This document shows positions 55,700-64,000 of a DNA stretch of 64,000 nt, piece after piece. The position numbers and the translations under genes were made by a program. The stretch covers positions 1 through 64,000 of the forward strand of contig SVPE01000006.1 of NCBI GenBank assembly GCA_015066015.1, given 5' to 3'. Below the pieces are notes generated by a model. That model worked only from the letters and a program-made list of their open reading frames with translations. It was not told the origin of the DNA and ran no database searches. Origin of the DNA: Oscillospiraceae bacterium. Its GTDB lineage: Bacteria > Bacillota > Clostridia > Oscillospirales > Acutalibacteraceae. Positions within the stretch are counted from its first letter, which is position 1. Each line of letters begins with the position of its first letter.

Positions 55700-57916
55700 A
55701 TGTTTACGGTTATAATTGCCGAAAAAGAAATGCTCAAACTCTTCGAAGAAACTGAGATGTTCTTTGGACCGCTTATTGATAAGGAAAAGGTTGCATTTTG
55801 TTGTTGGGACAAATATGCTGATTCTATTGAAACTATGGTTCCTGAACTTTATGATACAATAGAATTTCAAAAGGAGTGGAGAGCTATTGTGTTTACTGAC
55901 AGTGGATACAATAAGCTCAACCCCTTTGATTATACAGGATATTATGAGCCATATTTCAAAAAAGAAAAGCGAAATTGGACTTATTACAATAAACGCTGTA
56001 TGTCAAGGATTGATTCTTATAATAAGGCAGCTGAAAACCCGTTGGTCAGACTTACTACTGCTCTTTGCGGATTTCCGAATATTAGAGCCGTTTCCAATAA
56101 CGAATCGGACTATCTAGCCGTTTTGTCGGGTGAAATGGAAATATATACTTATATGTTGAAAAAACAGTTTTATTTGACAGGCTGCTCTGAATTGGCTTTC
56201 AGGCTTGACAGATATCAAAGGGAAGCGCTCAAAAATTTTGTTCCTGAAAGTGAAGTTGATAACCTTATTTTAATGGTTAAAGATGGAGACATAGCCGGAA
56301 TTGTTGAAATGATTTCCGAAGAGGCTGTTGTAGATTTTATAAAGTTGATTGACTGTAATTCTTTGAATTGCGATCCTGATTTTGCAACACTTGAAATTGA
56401 AAACACAAGGAAAGCAGAGATCTTCAATTCTTTTAAGAATGCCTTTACTATTAAGGATAAATTACCAGTTGAGGTTGTTTGTCTTTCATCTAGAACATAC
56501 AGTACTGAAAATGCGGAACAAGACATACCATGGAAGGTAAAAGACGAAAGATCCTATTCCAGGTTTTCTGAATTCAATTTATACAGCGATAAATTGAGAT
56601 TTCTCTTGTTTGACGTTTTACCTAAGGATAACAGACAATATAAGTTTGATGAGGTCAGGCTTATGACACTGTTACTTCTTCTTGCGAATAACGAGATGCC
56701 CCCAAGCGCTGTTAATGCATCTCGAGTTTATCGCGCCAATATTAACCTTAATTCAGATATTATTTCAAGAATATGTGAAAACTATCTCAACAAGCTCAGG
56801 GCTACTGAAATCGCTATAAAAGAGATTGAAAGCAATCTCGGCAGAGATGTGGAAGACTCCATATCGGACGATACTGCACAGCGGGTTTTCGAATCAAATG
56901 TAACAATACCTGTTAAAATTAAACCGTCAGTCAATGAAGCAGACTTATTTGCTAAAAGCAAAGGCTTAGGTTTATCAACAGACTGTCCTGTGGACGAAAA
57001 GAAATTCTGGGGCAATCAATACAGAGAAATAAGCAAAAAATTCCAAAGATATCTCAGAGAACCTGTAAGAGCACTGAGAACAGCCGTTGAGGAAAATCTG
57101 CACGAAAATAATAAAATTGACGATGAAAGATCTATGCTTTTGTCTGTAAATCAGACAGAGGACATAAAATATCATCTTGCAGAAACTGAGCAAAAGATGA
57201 TTGAAGCTACAACAAAACAGATATATGATACAAGAAAGTTTGCCGAAGAGCTCAAACAGGCTGATAAAGAAATAAACCGTAAGATTGAGCAGCGAATGAC
57301 AAAGCAGAAAACTGTTACAATAGCTTTGATTGCGCTGTCAACATATTTTCTCGGATTCGTTTCGATGCTTTTCAGCAACTTAAATACATCAGATTCATTG
57401 AAGTTTTCTTTGTTGCTGGTTGTCGGTGCGTCAGCGGTATTTCTGCTGACAGGTTTTGTGTGTCTGTTTACACTCAGACGAAAGCTGATCAATCGCATCA
57501 GACACTTCAACTTCGTTATGAGCGGAATACAAAGCCAGATACGGTTGGCACTTTCGAAATTTTCTGTTTATTTGAGCGGCGTATGCAATGTTATGCGCGA
57601 TTTCTCTGCTCTTGAAAAGAGAGAGCTCAGTGTAACAAAAACAAAGCGGATTCTCAGTTATCACGATATGAAAATCAAAGAAAAAACAGAAGCAGTATTT
57701 GATTTGTTTTCAAAATATGTGGATTTCAGTGCGATAGAAATCAAAGAGTGCGAGCCTTATGATTATGATTTTACGATTTTGCGTGATTATGATTATGAGA
57801 TGCCCGACATCCACTCGAGAAAACGAATCGAATTCCTGCAAGTCGGCAACGAAGTTGTCCTTCCTGTTGACTACGTGGATTCTGTTTCTGTCATAAGGGA
57901 GGAATTGTATGACTGA
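55700..57916 (+). CDS. Coiled-coil membrane protein of unknown family, 738 aa
   Basis: A 738-residue protein behind AAGGGGAG. Residues about 1-520 are soluble and mostly helical, starting FTVIIAEKEMLKLFEETEMF. Residues 495-535 are a coiled coil (IKYHLAETEQKMIEAT...). Two membrane helices lie at about 538-557 and 566-588 (LKFSLLLVVGASAVFLLTGF), with a short exposed loop, so both ends are cytosolic. The last 140 residues are again helical and acidic. No family is recognised. Its 8-bp overlap with the next gene and its place after the tubulin-like gene suggest it is the membrane receptor or adaptor for that protein. Confidence 0.75.
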   Translation: MFTVIIAEKEMLKLFEETEMFFGPLIDKEKVAFCCWDKYADSIETMVPELYDTIEFQKEWRAIVFTDSGYNKLNPFDYTGYYEPYFKKEKRNWTYYNKRCMSRIDSYNKAAENPLVRLTTALCGFPNIRAVSNNESDYLAVLSGEMEIYTYMLKKQFYLTGCSELAFRLDRYQREALKNFVPESEVDNLILMVKDGDIAGIVEMISEEAVVDFIKLIDCNSLNCDPDFATLEIENTRKAEIFNSFKNAFTIKDKLPVEVVCLSSRTYSTENAEQDIPWKVKDERSYSRFSEFNLYSDKLRFLLFDVLPKDNRQYKFDEVRLMTLLLLLANNEMPPSAVNASRVYRANINLNSDIISRICENYLNKLRATEIAIKEIESNLGRDVEDSISDDTAQRVFESNVTIPVKIKPSVNEADLFAKSKGLGLSTDCPVDEKKFWGNQYREISKKFQRYLREPVRALRTAVEENLHENNKIDDERSMLLSVNQTEDIKYHLAETEQKMIEATTKQIYDTRKFAEELKQADKEINRKIEQRMTKQKTVTIALIALSTYFLGFVSMLFSNLNTSDSLKFSLLLVVGASAVFLLTGFVCLFTLRRKLINRIRHFNFVMSGIQSQIRLALSKFSVYLSGVCNVMRDFSALEKRELSVTKTKRILSYHDMKIKEKTEAVFDLFSKYVDFSAIEIKECEPYDYDFTILRDYDYEMPDIHSRKRIEFLQVGNEVVLPVDYVDSVSVIREELYD

Positions 57917-60900
57917 GAAAATTTTTGACATCATAAAAATGGTCATTGCAATAATTCCTTTTGTAATGTTGTGCTTCTCGGCTAAAAAAGCAAATGCTGA
58001 AAAATCACAGCGTTATAAGCAGTTTTTTATGCCTGTTGTTGCAGTCATATACATTATTGCCGGTATGTTTCTGGCAAAGCATGTTGACGAATGGCTTATA
58101 AACTTTATAAACAGTATTCCCGGTAAAATTTCATCTCTTGCATCTTTTACCTGGATACCCGAAGCAGTAGGCTCGGTTATCGTTGACATTGCAAATATGG
58201 TAAGAAATTTCATAGAAGGACTCGATATGAATTATTGGGTGTTCTATGCGACAAATGTTTTCCTTCTTACAGTCTATATGGTTGTAAAGAAAATAATTGT
58301 CAGCCTGTCACTTAAAATCTTCAAGGACGACCCGAGCAGCTGTATTATGGTGGCAGAAAAATTCTATGAATTTTTCCCGGAAAGAGGAAAATGGTGCCTT
58401 AAGGAAAATTATGTTCAGGCACGTACTCTTCTTAAAACGTTATTCTACTGTGCTGTTTTTGTATCATCAATCCTGATGATTGTAAGTCATAAGTTTTATC
58501 ACGACGGACGTCTTGAGGCAATGTTTTATCCTGTGTTCGGTGTAATCACCGTAGGTGAGTTGTTCTATTATCTCGACGGACTTACCAAGCGTGAATATTG
58601 CGGCAACATTCTCGGTGAAGATGAGGATGCTTATAAGGTAGTCAATTATTCACTTCTCAGAAAGTTTTTACGCTCAGTTTTCGGTGATAAGCTTCTTGCT
58701 GAAAACACAAGTGTAAACAACTCCCTTTCCTACGAGCTGACAACAGATGACATTATCCGCGAGTTTGAAAACGACGAGGATCAGAAAATCCAGAGCTTTG
58801 CAACATATGTGGATATGCTCAACAAAACAGGGTTTGATATTGACCACAACTATCTTTATTCCTCAAGGGATATGCTCAACGGAAAGAGCATACTGTTTAA
58901 CAATCCCTTCTATAATGACCTTATTCCTTACGCTTTCTATCCCATGAACAGAAATCTTCTCAGTCATAAGAAGGTGCTTATCGTTCTTGGAAGACACTCT
59001 ATCGAAAACGATATAATCAGCTGGGTGGAAAAAGGAATTGAAGCAGTCACCAATATTCCCTTCCTGTGGAATGTCGGTGTGCTCAACGCAGACGGTGAAT
59101 ACGACAGTGAGCTTGATGTCGGTATCGTTACAAGATCCGATGTTCTGAACATCAAATTACACGAGGCAAATACTGATTTTCTTGAAAATGTCGGTTTCTT
59201 CGTTGTAATTGAGCCGTCAAAGCTTATTTCAACTGCACAGATCGGTCTTAATCTTCTTGTTAAAAAATGCAGGAAGGAAGACGAGGATATTGTTTACTGC
59301 CTTTGTGACAAGAACTGTGACGGTCTTGTTGACGCGATGTCACATGTTCTTATGACAAGCATTACAGAGGTCTCGGCAACCAAGAAGCCCCGCGGCACAT
59401 CCTCTTATATGTGCTGGGAGGCAGATGAGGATTATCTCCATCACCGCCTTGTGCCTAATATTTCACGTTACCTCGGTATCGGTACAGAACTTTCTTTTGC
59501 GGCACTCAAGAACCAGGTATCAAAAACCAAATGGTACGGTGGCGAATCCTTCCCTGTTGTTGATTTGCGATGGATTGCAAAGCAGTATTATTACGACCTT
59601 ACCAAATATGCAGGTATATCCACAAGCCAGGATGCAATGGATGACAGCTTTGAAACCACATCCAACTTCTGGAGCGCAGAGGTTGACAAAAACAGCTATC
59701 TTACAGTTGAAGACGAATCCTTCAATATGTTCGAAATTCTGAGAGAATTCTCAACAAGAACAACAGAGCAGGGATTTGTAAACGTAATTTCATCAGATTA
59801 CCTTCTCAAGGATTATATGGCAGACAACTCCTCGATTTTCGAGGCAGATGCAAAGGCTGTTCCTTTTATTGTTTCTGACTATACACGAAGCAACAGAAAC
59901 ACAGTTCTGCGTATTATACTTATGATGAGTACCTTCCCGGTAAAGGAAGAAATCCTTGAAAAAGAGCTTTCACTTCTTGGCATTACTGCTTTTGAGATCG
60001 AAAAGCAGCTGTGGTATGAAATGTATAAATGTTTCTCAACTGCTGCAGAGATAACGGCGCTTCCCCAAAATTACAAGGAGGCGGTTTACCTTACTTATGA
60101 TAAGCCTATAAAGCAGGGTAACGGTGAATGGGAAAGCAGCATTATCAGAACTACGGATACCTTCAATCTTAAAAACGGTAAGATAGAAAAGAACTACTAT
60201 ATCAACGATAAGACATTTTTTGATTTATGTGTTGCACCCTTGCGTTCGGCAGGTTATGTTGCTGAAGACGAAAAAGGTCAGGCCTACTACCTCGGCTCAG
60301 AGCTTGCAGGTCACATTTATCAGAAATATCTTCCCGGACAGTTCTTTACTTTCGGCGGTAAGTATTACGAAATGCAGTACCTTACTGCAGACGGACAGAT
60401 ACTTGTCAGAAGAGCGGCAGATCATATCAACGGACGTCCCTCTTACAGACAGATGCGCGAATATGTTATCAAGGGTACAATGCCTTCTGAGAAAATCGGC
60501 GCACAGCAGAATATTTCCGGCATGAGAGTCGTCAAGGAATTTGCAGATATTCTTGTAAAAACTCCCGGTTATTACAGAATGAGCAAATACAATGACTTCT
60601 CAACTGCAAAGAAAATTTCCTTTGAGGGAGAAAAAAGCGGTATTCCCGAGAGAGTATACTGCAACAAGGAAATTATAAAAATTGAACTTCCCGAACTTGA
60701 CGGCAAGTTGAATGATAATGTCCGTTATACAATTACTGTTTTGTTCAATGAGATTTTCCGCACAATATTTGCTGAAAACCAGCCTTATATCTGCGCTGTT
60801 ACAGATAACACCTTTATTGAAAACAGTGAAGATGCAGAGCTCCTTACATATTCGATAAAGGGAGAAAACTGTGAAATCAGCAAAAATGCCATTTATATTA

Positions 60901-63821
60901 TTGAAGACAGTCAGCTCGACCTCGGTCTTACGGTTGCTGTTGAAAGAAACCTTGAACGTATTTTCGGTATCATTCACGATTATATAAGCTGGCACAATGA
61001 AACTCTTGAAGAGAGCCTTAATCCTTCACCCGATCCGACCGGTCCGGTCAGCTTTACGGAGGTGCCCGTAGGCGAGCCTAAAGAGCCTGAAGCAAAGGGC
61101 CTCAAGAAAATCCTTGCCAAGCTCAGAAAGCTGTTCGGTAAGGGCAAAAAGGCCGACGGCACTGCCGAGGGCGGAGATAAAGATCCTTCAGCAAATCCTC
61201 AGACTCCCGAAGGCGAGAAAGAAGAGCCCGAGAAGAAGGGTATATTCGGCATATTCAAGAGAAGAAAGAAACGCAAGAAGGGTGAGGATGATGTTCCTGC
61301 TGCGGACGGCGAAAATACGGGTGATAATGAGCCTGCGCCCGAAGCTCCTGAGGTTGATTATGAAGAACCTCAGCCTGAGCCGGAAGCTCCTGAGGCAGAG
61401 GAGGAGAATGGTGATTCTTCCGTAGAGCCTGAAGAGGATGCCGAAATTCCCGAGCCGGAAATCCCCTTGTTTATTCCTTCTTATGAAGAAGAATCCGTTA
61501 TAACAGACGAGACTGAAGCTGAAGACGCTGATGCTCAGCCTGAAGGCGAGGAGACAGAAGCTGAAACGGTTGAAGAGCCTGTTATAACTGAAGAAACCGA
61601 AGATGCTGAAGAGTCTGCTGAGAGTGGAGCTGCCGAAGCTGAGGAATCAGACGACGCTGATACAGAAGAAGCTTCATCGTCTGAGCCTGTTGCTCTTCAG
61701 GAATTCCCTGCTGAAAATGAAATATCGGATTCAGTAGAGCAAGAGCCTGAAATAGGCTTCAAGAACAAGAGAAAGCCTTATCACGAGAGATATTATATGC
61801 TTTACGGAAGAGAGAGCGAATTGCCGTTCATTGATCTTTCCGGCACGCTCGATTATCTGACGGATATCGGAGTGAAGAATAATGCTCTCAAACAGGCACG
61901 AGAGGGTAAGAAGATTGCAAAGCTTGTAGAAACAACCTTCAGACCCGGTAAGCCTGATGCGAGATACTGTGACTTCTGCGGTGCGGAAATTTATGGTGTT
62001 GAATATGAAACTCTTGCAGACGGACGTGACAGATGCGTTTCTTGCGGAAGAACAGCTATTAAAACCGGCGAGGAATTCCGTAAGATATTCGAGGATGTCC
62101 GCAGAAATATGGAATCCTTCTTCGGAATTCGAATCAATGTTGGTATCAGAGTTGAAATGGTCAATTCCAAGACTCTTCATAAGCGTCTCGGCAAGGCGTT
62201 CATTCCTACTCCAAAAACCGACGGCAGAGTCCTCGGCGTAGCTATCAAGGATAAGAGCGGTTATACTCTTATGATTGAAAACGGCTCACCGAGAATGGCG
62301 TCAATGCTTACAATGGCACATGAGCTTACTCATATCTGGCAGTATGTCAACTGGAATGACAAGGCTGTTAAAAAGAAGTACGGTAAGAATATGCGCCTTG
62401 AAATTTATGAGGGTATGGCAAAATGGGTTGAGATACAGTATGCTTATCTCATCAACGAGCCTGCAGTAGCCAAGAGAGAAGAAATTCTAACTTCTTACAG
62501 AGAGGATGAGTACGGATACGGCTTCCTTCGTTACCGTGCAAATTATCCCTTCTCAACAGGCACGGTTATAACAAAACCGACACCCTTTATGAATGTTGAA
62601 ACACCGCTTGCTCCCGAGTACTGCGGAACAATAAGCGTGAAGCTTCCCGTGATTCCTACCGGTTATGTCGATCCGGACGGTGAGGGCGGTAACGGCGATG
62701 ATACCGATCCTGCTCCTCAGCCTGAGCCTATACAGGGAACTATCGAGAGAAATCCTGATGATTATGCGAAATATGCATATAATCTTCTCAATGATGCGCA
62801 GAAGCCGGTATATGATTTACTGTACGAAGCCATTATGAATATGAACACTGAGGTCAGCTCCTTCGAATATCCGATTGTTGACAGTGAGGTTCAGAAGATA
62901 GTTGACTATGTTCAGAGAGATCATCCCGAGATGTTCTGGTTCCAGCACGGTGCTACATACTACTACGATAAGGAAACACGTATTGTAAGCCGCATCGAAC
63001 TGAGATACTGTATGTCAGCAGAGGAGCGCGAGCTTCGCGAAGACAAGATTGAGAAGGAAATCAGTCCTTTCCTTACTTCAATAAATAATTCTATGAGCGA
63101 TTATGAAGTAACGCTTCACTTGTATGAGAATATAATCAAGCTTGTGGATTATGACACAATAGGACTTGAACGTCAGAAGAAAACAACCGTAACTCCCGAT
63201 GTTCCCGATGATCTCAGATCAATTTACGGTGTGTTTGTAAACAAGAAGGCCGTCTGTGCAGGCTATGCTAAGGCAATGCAGTATTTGCTTAATCTTTGCG
63301 GCATAGAGTGTCTTTATGTTACAAGCGACACACATGCGTGGAATATTGTGAAACTTGAAGGCGATTATTATCATCTTGACGTCACATGGGGTGACGGCAC
63401 TGACACTAAAAAGGAAAAGGTGCAGAGCGATGCCGTTAACTATGATTGCTTCTGCCTGACAACAAAAGAAGTCCTTCAGCTTAAGTCTCACGTGCCCGAA
63501 AAGGATTTTGAAGTACCTGAATGTACGGCAACCAAGTGCAATTATCACAGAAGAAACGGACTTTATTTCGAAAACTATGATATTGATAAAATCAGAAATG
63601 TCATCACTGAAAAAGTGAAGCTCGGCAAAATTGATATCAGTATCAGGTTTGAAACAAATTCCGCCTTCCGTGAGGCAAAGAAAGAGCTTATCGACAAGAG
63701 TAAGCTCAGAGAGTTGATACAGTTTGCATCTCTTAAAGCTAAGGTTAAATTAGATTCAAGCTATATGTATTCTCTTAACGATGACAGAAAAGCAATTGCT
63801 TTTTATCTTAAAAAACACTGA
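57909..63821 (+). CDS. 1970-aa multidomain membrane protein with metallopeptidase-like and transglutaminase-like domains
   Basis: Residues 1-225 hold about five membrane helices. Residues about 230-1030 form a large soluble region with a Rossmann-like part (KKVLIVLGRHSIENDIISWV at about 355); no Walker A is seen. Residues about 1037-1275 are an acidic Glu/Pro/Ala-rich disordered linker with basic patches. A zinc ribbon follows (Cys1354, 1357, 1376, 1379), then the metallopeptidase motif HELTH at 1471-1475 (MLTMAHELTHIWQYVNW). The C-terminal transglutaminase-like core has Cys1783 (AVCAGYA), His1809 (DTHAWNIV) and Asp1824 (HLDVTWGD). The gene overlaps its upstream neighbour by 8 bp. It could be a processing or cross-linking enzyme of a VWA/tubulin-like complex. 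The fusion is new to me. Confidence 0.8.
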   Translation: MTEKIFDIIKMVIAIIPFVMLCFSAKKANAEKSQRYKQFFMPVVAVIYIIAGMFLAKHVDEWLINFINSIPGKISSLASFTWIPEAVGSVIVDIANMVRNFIEGLDMNYWVFYATNVFLLTVYMVVKKIIVSLSLKIFKDDPSSCIMVAEKFYEFFPERGKWCLKENYVQARTLLKTLFYCAVFVSSILMIVSHKFYHDGRLEAMFYPVFGVITVGELFYYLDGLTKREYCGNILGEDEDAYKVVNYSLLRKFLRSVFGDKLLAENTSVNNSLSYELTTDDIIREFENDEDQKIQSFATYVDMLNKTGFDIDHNYLYSSRDMLNGKSILFNNPFYNDLIPYAFYPMNRNLLSHKKVLIVLGRHSIENDIISWVEKGIEAVTNIPFLWNVGVLNADGEYDSELDVGIVTRSDVLNIKLHEANTDFLENVGFFVVIEPSKLISTAQIGLNLLVKKCRKEDEDIVYCLCDKNCDGLVDAMSHVLMTSITEVSATKKPRGTSSYMCWEADEDYLHHRLVPNISRYLGIGTELSFAALKNQVSKTKWYGGESFPVVDLRWIAKQYYYDLTKYAGISTSQDAMDDSFETTSNFWSAEVDKNSYLTVEDESFNMFEILREFSTRTTEQGFVNVISSDYLLKDYMADNSSIFEADAKAVPFIVSDYTRSNRNTVLRIILMMSTFPVKEEILEKELSLLGITAFEIEKQLWYEMYKCFSTAAEITALPQNYKEAVYLTYDKPIKQGNGEWESSIIRTTDTFNLKNGKIEKNYYINDKTFFDLCVAPLRSAGYVAEDEKGQAYYLGSELAGHIYQKYLPGQFFTFGGKYYEMQYLTADGQILVRRAADHINGRPSYRQMREYVIKGTMPSEKIGAQQNISGMRVVKEFADILVKTPGYYRMSKYNDFSTAKKISFEGEKSGIPERVYCNKEIIKIELPELDGKLNDNVRYTITVLFNEIFRTIFAENQPYICAVTDNTFIENSEDAELLTYSIKGENCEISKNAIYIIEDSQLDLGLTVAVERNLERIFGIIHDYISWHNETLEESLNPSPDPTGPVSFTEVPVGEPKEPEAKGLKKILAKLRKLFGKGKKADGTAEGGDKDPSANPQTPEGEKEEPEKKGIFGIFKRRKKRKKGEDDVPAADGENTGDNEPAPEAPEVDYEEPQPEPEAPEAEEENGDSSVEPEEDAEIPEPEIPLFIPSYEEESVITDETEAEDADAQPEGEETEAETVEEPVITEETEDAEESAESGAAEAEESDDADTEEASSSEPVALQEFPAENEISDSVEQEPEIGFKNKRKPYHERYYMLYGRESELPFIDLSGTLDYLTDIGVKNNALKQAREGKKIAKLVETTFRPGKPDARYCDFCGAEIYGVEYETLADGRDRCVSCGRTAIKTGEEFRKIFEDVRRNMESFFGIRINVGIRVEMVNSKTLHKRLGKAFIPTPKTDGRVLGVAIKDKSGYTLMIENGSPRMASMLTMAHELTHIWQYVNWNDKAVKKKYGKNMRLEIYEGMAKWVEIQYAYLINEPAVAKREEILTSYREDEYGYGFLRYRANYPFSTGTVITKPTPFMNVETPLAPEYCGTISVKLPVIPTGYVDPDGEGGNGDDTDPAPQPEPIQGTIERNPDDYAKYAYNLLNDAQKPVYDLLYEAIMNMNTEVSSFEYPIVDSEVQKIVDYVQRDHPEMFWFQHGATYYYDKETRIVSRIELRYCMSAEERELREDKIEKEISPFLTSINNSMSDYEVTLHLYENIIKLVDYDTIGLERQKKTTVTPDVPDDLRSIYGVFVNKKAVCAGYAKAMQYLLNLCGIECLYVTSDTHAWNIVKLEGDYYHLDVTWGDGTDTKKEKVQSDAVNYDCFCLTTKEVLQLKSHVPEKDFEVPECTATKCNYHRRNGLYFENYDIDKIRNVITEKVKLGKIDISIRFETNSAFREAKKELIDKSKLRELIQFASLKAKVKLDSSYMYSLNDDRKAIAFYLKKH

Positions 63822-63840
63822 GAAAAAGAGGTGTGATGTA

Positions 63841-64000
63841 TGAAAAAAATAATTGCAGTTATTCTTGTGGTCATTCTTGCAGGTGCAGTATTCGTGCTTT
63901 ATCCTAAGCTCGTTCACGAATGTGATGATTGCCACGAAACATTTTTCGGTACAGGTTATGTTCCTAATGCTATCCAGGAATGGGCATCGGAAACAGAAAT
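63841..64000 (+). CDS. Fifth gene of the operon, partial: secreted or membrane-anchored protein with a CxxC site
   Basis: The gene starts at ATG 63841, 19 bases after the large gene and eight bases after AGAGGTG; the window cuts it after 53 codons. A signal anchor (KKIIAVILVVILAGAVFVLY) is followed by HECDDCHETFFGTGY, a CxxCH site that could hold zinc or heme. The rest of the protein is beyond the window. Spacing shows it belongs to the same operon. Confidence 0.6.

Noticed and set aside
57909-63821. Helicase or SecA-type ATPase in the 230-1030 region of the 1970-aa protein
   Set aside because: The spacing of hydrophobic strands recalls a Rossmann-like core, but no Walker A motif is visible.

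Overview
The window looks like chromosome of a low-to-moderate GC Bacillota, most likely a gut Clostridia of the Oscillospirales/Ruminococcaceae type. This is inferred from strong AGGAGG ribosome binding sites, TTGACA-17-TATAAT promoters, ECF sigma/anti-sigma pairs, GH16 and GH43 enzymes, a DnaD/DnaC-type primosome pair, an SdpR/SdpI pair and two tRNA genes. No species name can be assigned from the sequence alone. There is no rRNA operon, CRISPR array, prophage or complete insertion sequence.

Layout. 1-4,500: a structured RNA with terminator, a DUF2089-like zinc-ribbon protein, hypotheticals, and an ECF sigma/DUF4349 pair. 4,577-12,700: a membrane-anchored metallo-beta-lactamase-fold protein, a GPH-like MFS carrier with a long charged tail, an NhaC-type antiporter, a membrane-bound MerR regulator and a second MFS carrier. 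12,830-19,800: a small-RNA candidate, a second ECF sigma pair, a secreted GH16 glucanase, TspO, an unknown membrane protein, a second membrane-bound MerR paralogue and a secreted GH43-like enzyme. 20,142-28,145: an acyltransferase, then an apparent operon of esterase, FHA protein, FtsW/RodA, class B PBP, MnmE and an SDR. 28,192-37,026 (minus strand): sdpR-sdpI-trmO, then a long co-directional run galT, cofE-like, glnA, dnaD, dnaC, dtxR-like and SDR. 37,187-46,405: a P-loop ATPase, an ArsC/Spx-like protein with a TIGR04076 protein, small membrane genes including one amber-interrupted copy, a mirror-symmetric hairpin array, tRNA-Ser, an Mrp ATPase, a secreted protein, and a PlsC/acyl-CoA ligase pair. 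46,764-49,461: tRNA-Arg(CCT), a tRNA-like remnant and a CASTOR/POLLUX-like channel.

49,643 to the window end is the most interesting region. One strong promoter drives at least five co-directional genes: a secreted, membrane-anchored VWA protein, a 1202-residue FtsZ/tubulin-superfamily protein, a 738-residue coiled-coil membrane protein, a 1970-residue membrane protein ending in a zinc-ribbon, an HELTH metallopeptidase-like motif and a Cys-His-Asp transglutaminase-like domain, and a further gene cut by the window edge. The arrangement suggests a cytoskeletal GTPase coupled to a membrane and cell-envelope assembly. It recalls the VWA/FtsZ-like membrane-remodelling systems predicted from comparative genomics, but the large partner proteins seen here are not known to me.
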